Assembly (NCBI GenBank): GCA_022036555.1
Contig: CM039132.1
Coordinates: 54,408,748-54,472,747 of the forward strand
Length of the DNA stretch: 64,000 bases
From: Microstegium vimineum
Lineage: Eukaryota; Streptophyta; Magnoliopsida; Poales; Poaceae
Direction of reading: 5' to 3'
Part shown: in pieces, positions 57,340 through 64,000 of the stretch
Layout of the letters: each line of letters starts with the position of its first letter
How positions within the stretch are numbered: position 1 is the stretch's first letter
Translations under genes and position numbers: made by a program
The notes under the pieces: model-generated
Databases searched by the model: none
What the model was told of the DNA's origin: nothing
What the model saw: the letters and a program-made list of their open reading frames with translations, nothing else

Positions 57340-58515
57340 GAGGTGCTTCGAGGGCGGCTGTCGAACCCTATTGAGGGCCAGCCTTCGCTCCCTCGAGCAT
57401 AACTGGAGTCAGAGCGCCCCACCCGAGAGGTCGGCTCTGTCTGCCAGGTCACGAGCGTTTTCGACCCTCTTTCGTCGAGGGGTGCCGTGCGTAGTCGGGC
57501 CCTCGAGCCCTCGAATGGCTAGGCCTTCACTACCTCGTAGCGTCCTTCCCATGGATCCTTGCGTTCGGATTGTGGGGTGAAGAGCATCGTGCTATCCTCG
57601 TTAGGACGAGCCCGAAGTCCTCAGTGAGCTGGTGTCGGGCATGAGTCCATTAGAAATGGTGCCCAGTACGGGTAAAAATCCGAGTGAGAACTCATGCCCC
57701 ATTCGATAGGGGTCAATTAGTAGCCGGAGGCATTCTCATTTAAGTAAGACCGAATGGCTTACTAAGCAAGACCGTATGGCTTACCAAGGTGCCAACCCCG
57801 TTCGATAGGAGTTGGTGGCTCGATGCCTCCCAGCGTAGGGATCCTTAGGTATTCCTTGGTTATGCCTCGGATATGTCCCAGGGGACCTCAAGAGTTCATT
57901 CTCGAGCTAGGGGCACGCGCCTGGACCCCCCCGGGACATCCCTGACTCGCATACTCGAGGGCGGCTATCGAACCCCGTTCATGGGGCCAGTCTCCGCTCC
58001 CTCGAGATTTGGGGGTGGAGCGGAGTCCGGTAACCATGGGTCCTTCCTGACCTCAGGTACTCGAGGGCGGCTGTCGAACCCTATGTAAGGGCCAGCCTTC
58101 GCTCCCTCAAGATTTGATGAATGGTTCGTCATCCGACGCTATCCTCAGAATGAGGAGTCCTACCTTGTGGAACGCCGAGGGGGAAGCATGGTTAATTGTA
58201 TTGAACTTGGGGACATACCTATGCTTTTGCCCATTGGGCTCGAGCTCTCGAGGGAGGCTATCGAACCCCACGAAAGGGCCAGCCTTTATCCCTTCGAGGC
58301 TGGGGAGTGGACTGGAGTCGACAACCCGATGTCTCCCCAGACCTCGGGCACTCGAGGGGGGCTATCGAGCCCGTTCGTGGGCCGGCCTGTGTCCCCTCGA
58401 GATTTTAGGGTGGACCGAAGTACATAACCCGAGGTCATTTCTGCCCTCGGGTACTCGAGGGTAGCTGTCGAACCCTCTTTCGAGGGCCAGCTCTCGCTGC
58501 CTCAAGATTCCTTAC
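57340..58515. repeat. Minisatellite of about 105 bp units between LTR and antisense gene
   Basis: Recurring unit ACTCGAGGG-GGCT.TCGAACCC, GGGCCAG, then CCCTCGAGATTT. Copies begin near 57,346, 57,952, 58,059, 58,244, 58,349 and 58,452, mostly 103-107 bp apart. Short ORFs here are by-products of the repeat. Confidence 0.8.
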
Positions 58516-58722
58516 CTCTGAAGATAACGCTTCCGGCCGCGCGCCTTTTTAGGCGATATCCGTTCGACGCAACAGTTGCAGGCGCAGGGCGGGGTGCGGT
58601 GCGGAGCCCGATGATGGGACAGACCGCCTTATCTTGGAGGAATACGAGGAAGGGGAGTACAGGCGCATTAAATGCGGAGATTCACTTGCCTGCTTACCGG
58701 ATCCGTCCGTTGGCCTCCCGCT

Positions 58723-58730
58723 TATAAATA
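58723..58730 (+). promoter_or_regulatory. TATA box of the antisense gene
   Basis: TATAAATA on the plus strand, just upstream of the antisense coding region. Confidence 0.6.
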
Positions 58731-58779
58731 GCGAAGGTGGGGAGTCGGGTACTTTTTCCGCGCACTTGCCTTCCCTGCC

Positions 58780-61700
58780 TCCTTCTCCCCGCCATTGCCT
58801 TAGGCGCCCTGTGAGCCGGACCTCCTTCCACCGGGCGGGGCTGGGCGCCCCCCCAGCCGTCTTCTGCAAGCAATCCTCCACCACTACGGCGTGGAGCTTC
58901 AGCACCTCACCCCCAACAGCGTCTGTCATGTGGCAGTCTTCGCCGTCGTGTGCGAAGGCTACCTCGGGATCGAGCCTCACTGGGAGTTGTGGCTCCATCT
59001 CTTCGAGGCGAGCATCTTCCACGCGTCGGCCGTCAAGGGCACCCGCAAGATGGTCAAGGCCGGGTGCTGCAGCATCGCCCTCAAGCGATCGGATTGCTGG
59101 ATCCCGGGGAAGCTTTCGTCGAGCCACTCCGGATGGCACTCCGGGTGGTTTTACTTGAGGAACGACGACAACCTGCTCCCCGCCTACACCGGGAGGACGA
59201 TCGACGCACAGCCCGGCAGCTGGAGGTACGGCGTCATGCAGCAGAAGCAGCGTCGCCTCACCAACCTGCTGGACGCGGTTGGGCGCCTAAAGGAGGGACT
59301 TACGGCGCCGATCGTCGCGTCTGCTTTCCATCAGCGGAGGGTTGTGCCGCTGATGGCTTGACCCCTCCGCCTCGACGAGATGCGTCCGGGGGTTGACCTC
59401 TCGGGGTGTCGCCTCCTGGGAGACGAGCTACCTCCCGAGAGGGTGGTCCGCCGCATTCGTCTCTTCTTCGCGGGCAGGTTCGATGCCAAGAACGTCGCCA
59501 GGGTCCCCATGAGGCCGGACGAGGGGTACATCGAGCTGGTAAGGTTTTCTCCCTCTGTTAGAGTTTTTGTATTTACTTCGTTCTCCTTCCTTGTTGCGAC
59601 CTAACTACTTCGTGTTCCCCAGGGGAATGTTACCTTCCGAGATTCGCCGCCGCCGGTGAAGGAGGAACGGGGCAACTCTCAGGCGAGGCGCCTCCAGGCC
59701 GAGAAGGACAAGAAGGCCAAGGAAAAGGCCAAGAAGGACAAGGCCAAGAAGGCCCGGGAGAGGCAGGAGAGGGATCAGCACCGGGCCCGGCAGAGGCAGG
59801 AGGGCCTTCCTGAGGAGGAATCGCCCTCAGAGGAGGAGGAAGAGGAGGAGAGCAGCGACAACGATGTCAAGGTGGACTAGAGCGAGGAGGAGCAGACGAC
59901 GCCCGAATAGCAGAGGGCGGCCGTCAGAACCAGAGGAGGAGAGGGGTCAACCTCGAGCTCGGCCCCTACTGTTGAAGCCGAGCCACGGGGGGAGCGCCCC
60001 GTGGCTTCTCAAGATGAAGTGCTGCGGGAGTTACGCGGGCGGTCGTCGCGATCCCCGTCAGGGGGTCGATCGGGCACGCCCTCGGCGCCTGCTCGGTCGA
60101 GCGCACGGGCGCTCGGCCCATCGGCACAGGAGGAAACCAGCAAGGGGACGACGGGAGCGTCGTCGGCCCCTGCCCAGGAGACGGTGCCGAGGGCGGCCTC
60201 GAACCTCGCCCCCCGACGGGTTGCGTTCAGGCCCTCGAGTGGCTCAAAGTCCGTTGGCCAGAAACGCCTGGCCCCAAAGGGGTAAGTTACCTTTTCACTG
60301 ATCGAGGGTACTTGCTATGTTTTTCTTTTTGTCGCTGATGACTCGTGCTTACCGTTACGCATGGGTCCCTTTTTTAGGTCGAAGCGCCCGCGAGAGGACG
60401 CGTCCCTTGCCCCTGCCAAGAAGCTGAGGACGGGGCTACAGTCGAGGCGGCCGTCGAGGCTAGTCCCGCTGCTCCGCCCCCTTCGACGCTTACCCCCGAG
60501 GCGGCGTGGGCAGCCAGGGCCCGGGAGGCGATGGAGCGAGGGGCAGCGCAGGACGCCTCGGGACCGGCCCAGGCGGGAGAAGAGACGGGCTTGCCCGCCC
60601 CGCCGGCGAGGGCTGCCGAAGTGGCGGGGGCCGCCGCGCCTGCGTTGCTGTCGGAGGGAGTCGCACCCAACGCCTCGGAAGGTGCGGGGCTTGCGTCGAC
60701 GGCAGCCGCGACCGAGGGGGGGCGAGCCCCAAGCCGCCGCTGAGATGGACGTGGTCGAGCCCCAAGGTGTCGCGGATGAGGAGGAGTCCCCGGCTCACCC
60801 AACGTCGGGGCGGTGGCCGGAGGGCCTCGCTTCATTGGAGGCGCGCCTACGGCTCGAGCGCGAGGGCACAGCCGCTGCCACGTCTGAGGGCCCACTGCCG
60901 ACGCCGGAGGTCGAGGAGGGGGGGCGAGCCGAGCAGTCCGAGGCAGCACCCGCGGCGGGAGCGACGGGGATGCTGATGTCGTCCACTGCCGAAGAGGTGG
61001 CCGAGATGGTGGCCGAGCTGGTGGGCTCGGCGCAGACGGCCGTTGTCTCGACCCCTCGGGCGGAACCGGAGGGGGCTCGGCCTCGCCTCGAGGCTGGGGG
61101 GTCATCGTCTCGAGGTAAGTCATGCTCCGACTTGGTCAAGCCGTAGTGGATCTACGGTGCCAGGTACTAATTTCTTTGTGTCTTCCACCGTGCAGGGCCG
61201 TTCCCCTGGCCGGGACTTCCTCTGCCCGGTGGTGATGGCTCGGCGGGACCGTCGACGTCTTCGCGGGGTGGCCCCGAGGCCGGAAGAGGCCAGCCGGAGG
61301 GTTTTCCCCTTCTTCGCTTGGCAGGAGGAGGTGGAGCGCCACGGGGGTGCTGCTGAAGTGCGGCAAGGCGTCATGCGGGAGGTCCAAGTGAGGATCGACC
61401 TCCGCAGCGCGTACTGGGGACAAGAGGTCCTCGAGCTGGCGGACCCTCGAGACCCCGAGCAGCTCTTCCTCATGCTCGACGACCAGGCCGAGCTCCGGCA
61501 GTGGGAGCACCTGGAGGAATACCAGGCCTGGTTCGAGCACTCGGTGCGCCTTGCCACGAACGTTGCCGCCATGGACATATGTCAGGGGAAGGAGGTGGGT
61601 TTCGTTCTCCCCTAGCTTTTGCTTGGATTGCCTGACTGCTCTTTTCTGATGATCTTCCTTTTCATCCTTGTCAGACGCTGCGGGCGAGGTCCTACGACAA

Positions 61701-62776
61701 GTCCCAGTTCATCCTCCGGGCGCAGGAGCAGGTCCCCACCCTCCGCGCCTCGCTGGAGAAGGCGGAGGCCAAGGCCGCCCAGGTGAGGGCCGGCTTTACG
61801 GCCGTGCAGGAGGCAGCCCGGGTCGCCCAGGAGACGGCGCAGTCGAGGATCGACGACGCCCTCCAGTCGACCATCAAGGTCGGGCATGAGCGGGATGCTG
61901 CCCTGGAGGCCCAGCGCAGGGCAGAGGAGGAGGCCGCCCGGCTGAAGGAGGAGCTGGCCCGGGCGACAGAGGGCATCCGGGAGCTCCGGGGCGACCTCGA
62001 CGCCGTCTCCCACAAGCGCAGCACGCTGGCCGCGGCGGAGGAGAAGGCTCGAACCCACGCGGTCTCTCTGGGGTGGTGGCGATGAACCAGAAGAGAGCCC
62101 TCGATGACGCTGGCAAAGTCATCGAGGGCCTCGAGGCTAAGGTCAGCGGCCAGGCCACCAAGCTTGTCGACGTCCGCCGCCAGCTCGAGGAGACCGAGCG
62201 GAGCTACGCAACCCTAGAGGCGCATGCCCAAGGTGAGTTTCTTGAGAGGGTTGCTGAATCTGCCCGGCCTCGACCCTTTTCCTGCTCTTTTGGTTTTTAC
62301 CGGGTTGTGTGCTTGTTATGGCAGAGCTCGCAATAGACAAGGCCCGAGCCCACGAGGACCTGACCAGTCTTCTGGGCCTCCTCGGGACGGAGGCGAACCT
62401 TAACGCGAGGCTCGAGGGTGCGATTTCCACCTTCTGCGACGACCTCTTGGTCGAGCCAGAGCCGGAGGTCGAGGGCGACGGTCGAGGGGACTCCCTGCTG
62501 CGCCGCTTCTACTCCATGACGCAGGAGGTGACGGAGCACGTCTGTGCTGCCCCGCACGTGGGCGTGAAGCGGGCCCTCGCGGTCGTCAGCTCGGCCTACA
62601 ATTATGACCCCAACGTCGTCGCCAACGGGTTCGTCACCGACCCGAGGCTGACCGACGAGGAGAACGACGCGAGGTGCCAGAAGCTGATGGATCTTGTGGA
62701 GGTGCCCGGAGGTGAGCTGGCGAAGCTCTTTGAGCCCGAGGTGGTCCCCTCGGCGGACGGAGATGGCGCCGAGTAG
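58780..62776 (+). pseudogene. Antisense six-exon gene of the Tat element: Transposase_28-type and coiled-coil protein
   Basis: Plus-strand exons by splice signals and frame: about 58,780-59,538, 59,623-60,281, 60,378-61,114, 61,196-61,594, 61,675-62,232 and 62,325-62,776. Exon 1 has GVELQHLTPNSVCHVAVFAV, CEGYLGIEPHWELW and SGWHSGWFYLRND, matching the plant 'putative gypsy-type transposon' family (Transposase_28, PF04195 by recall). Exons 2-3 are Lys/Glu- then Pro/Ala-rich. Exon 4 has RVFPFFAWQEEVERHGG. Exon 5 is a long Ala/Glu coiled coil (LRASLEKAEAKAAQVRAGF). Exon 6 ends SSAYNYDPNVVANGFV. Damage: TGA near 59,359, two TAG near 59,880-59,910, a frame change near 60,440, and a 1-bp frameshift near 62,075. 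Introns in an antisense ORF mean the product is meant to be made from a host-spliced antisense transcript. Function unknown. Confidence 0.8.
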
Positions 62777-63684
62777 CCCTCAGATGTTGTCGATGAGCTT
62801 CTGCAGATTCTTCACCTTCTGATGTGGCCAACGCGTGATGCCCAGCTTCCTGCATCGCTTCTTGAGGACGGTGACCCCCTCGCTGAGTAGTTCTAGGCCT
62901 GCGAGCCAAATCTGGACAGGAAGGTCCATGTAACAGTTAGGCTATTGTAATGATACAATGCCGAGCCCCCGAGGGCTTCTTATATCTAATGCATTTTGTT
63001 CGAGATGCATATTGTTATTTTCGTTTCTCGAGCTCTCTCTGCTTTTCTTTGCCTGAGTCGACGCTTGTGAACTAAGTGTTCGACGCACGCTCGTATCCCT
63101 GGAAGTGGGGGAGCGAGCGGGGATACCGTAGCCCTAGGGCGTAGGAGAGTCCCTGGCTCGACGACACCCGCGACCCTTAGGGAGTTCGAGGCGCCATTAC
63201 TTAGTTATGAAGCGTACTCGAGGGAAAGATCGGGAGGGAGAGCTAAGTTTCGAAAAAACGTTCAAGTTTTTCGGGGACTTAGGAGGGGGGTCCCCCCTTG
63301 TTAGCCCCCGAGGGAGGCTCGACTCTGCGGGAGCAGGGTCGAGTCTACCTTTTTGACCACGAGTGGTGATCTCTCGAGCCACTCTTACTTCCATCGTCCT
63401 TGACGCTCCACTTTTTGGCGTAGTTGTTGGACGCACGCCCGAGGCCCTCGAGGGGGGAGCGAGCGGGAGTACCTTAGCCCGGGGGCATAGGAGAGTTCCT
63501 GGCTCGACGACACCCGCGACCCTTAGGGAATTCGAGCGCGTGTCCTAACCTACGCTAAGCGTGCTTCGAGGGGCAGAAGAAAGAGAGGCGTCGAGGAGTA
63601 GAGCAAGTCTACCTCAAGTCACGAATGAAGATGAAAGCGCTAGGATTTGTACATAAATGCGAAAATGTACGAGGCGCCGAGGCC
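62777..63684. other. Spacer of the Tat element with two-copy repeat
   Basis: Contains two similar blocks at about 63,079-63,192 and 63,430-63,545 sharing CCTGGCTCGACGACACCCGC and CGACCCTTAGGGA. No coding signal recognised. Confidence 0.7.
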
Positions 63685-64000
63685 TTAGGGATAGAAACGA
63701 CGTAGCTGTTCGATGTTCCACGCGTTGGTGAGGATCTTGCCCTTTTCGTTCTTCAGTTTGTAAGTGCCGGGCTTCAGCACCTCCGCCACGATGAAGGGTC
63801 CCTCCCAAGGTGGCGTCGGCTTGTGACGTCCCTTGTTGCTTTGTCGACGGCGCAGAACGAGGTCACCGACATCGAGGTCCCTTTTGCATACGTTTTTGTC
63901 GTGGTAGCGCCGCAGCGTCTGCTGGTACTTCGCCGACTTGAAGAGGGCCACGTCTCGGGCTTCCTCGAGCTGGTCGAGGGAGTCCTCTTGGGCTACTGTG
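63685..64000 (-). pseudogene. Gypsy integrase C-terminus (partial, enters from the right edge)
   Basis: Minus-strand frame open from the window edge: SAKYQQTLRRYHDKNV, DLDVGDLVLRRRQSNKGRHK, WEGPFIVAEVLKPGTYKL, ending EQLRRFYP and a stop at 63,685. This is the integrase C-terminal domain that closes pol in Tat-type elements. No stop is seen in the visible part, so pol may be intact beyond the edge. Confidence 0.9.

Larger units (their letters stand above)
55595..64000 (-). mobile_element. Third Tat-type Gypsy element, runs off the window
   Basis: Inserted in the PMD ORF. 3' LTR 55,595-57,021 (TGTCGGTGTT...CCCGACA), PPT, minisatellite spacer, plus-strand antisense gene (58.7-62.8 kb), spacer repeats, and minus-strand integrase end at 63,685-64,000. 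The remaining pol, gag and 5' LTR lie beyond the window. Confidence 0.88.

Noticed and set aside
56511..58515. Possible CRISPR-like arrays
   Set aside because: Spacing is regular but units are wholly repeated with no unique spacers, and this is plant retrotransposon DNA; they are minisatellites.
60374..61123. Minus-strand ORF of 249 codons
   Set aside because: Shadow of the Pro/Ala-rich exon 3 of the antisense gene; no Gypsy pol domain.

Overview
This is a plant nuclear window, almost certainly from a grass (Poaceae; a panicoid such as a sorghum or sugarcane relative is my inference). The evidence is spliced genes with GT-AG introns and TATA boxes, GC-rich coding exons, Stowaway- and Tourist-type MITEs, SIRE/Maximus-type Copia elements, Tat-lineage Gypsy elements with antisense ORFs, and a grass-type NLR immune receptor. 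No rRNA, tRNA or CRISPR was seen.

Layout. 1-4.4 kb: MITE-rich intergenic DNA and a broken 3' copy of a purple acid phosphatase (PAP) gene. 4.47-12.64 kb: a minus-strand NLR gene. I could rebuild it as four phase-0 exons giving about 1,382 aa: coiled coil, two NB-ARC-like modules without a P-loop, one NB-ARC with a P-loop, winged helix, LRRs. Intron 3 appears to hold a Copia LTR. 12.9-15.0 kb: repeat debris (LINE 3' end, inverted-repeat element, GGCCCG-rich repeat). 15.66-18.07 kb: an apparently intact minus-strand PAP gene in three exons. 18.0-31.6 kb: a direct tandem duplication of the PAP start and promoter region. The second copy is split by a recent 8.7 kb Copia element, which itself carries a 3.8 kb solo LTR. 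31.9-33.1 kb: a minus-strand GT29 sialyltransferase-like gene with a probable frameshift. 33.7-34.4 kb: LINE RT relic. 35.1-36.5 kb: a minus-strand single-exon F-box gene. 37.05-39.89 kb: a hAT-type element with a Copia LTR inside.

40.5-64 kb is nested retrotransposons. In order: a Copia LTR fragment; a Tat-type Gypsy element with a large internal deletion and mismatched LTRs; a SIRE-type Copia element cut off in its integrase; a second Tat-type element, of which the 3' LTR and an antisense plant-mobile-domain ORF remain; and a third Tat-type element inserted into that ORF and running off the window end, with an antisense six-exon Transposase_28/coiled-coil gene and the integrase C-terminus.

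The five points most worth a second look are: (i) the NLR with three NB-ARC-type modules built from symmetric phase-0 exons; (ii) direct PAP repeats flanking that NLR; (iii) a small chimeric ORF made of the duplicated PAP promoter and signal peptide; (iv) three Tat-type elements that each carry an antisense ORF region with its own TATA box (introns clear in two); (v) a Copia insertion with near-identical LTRs but many nonsense codons, already hosting a solo LTR.
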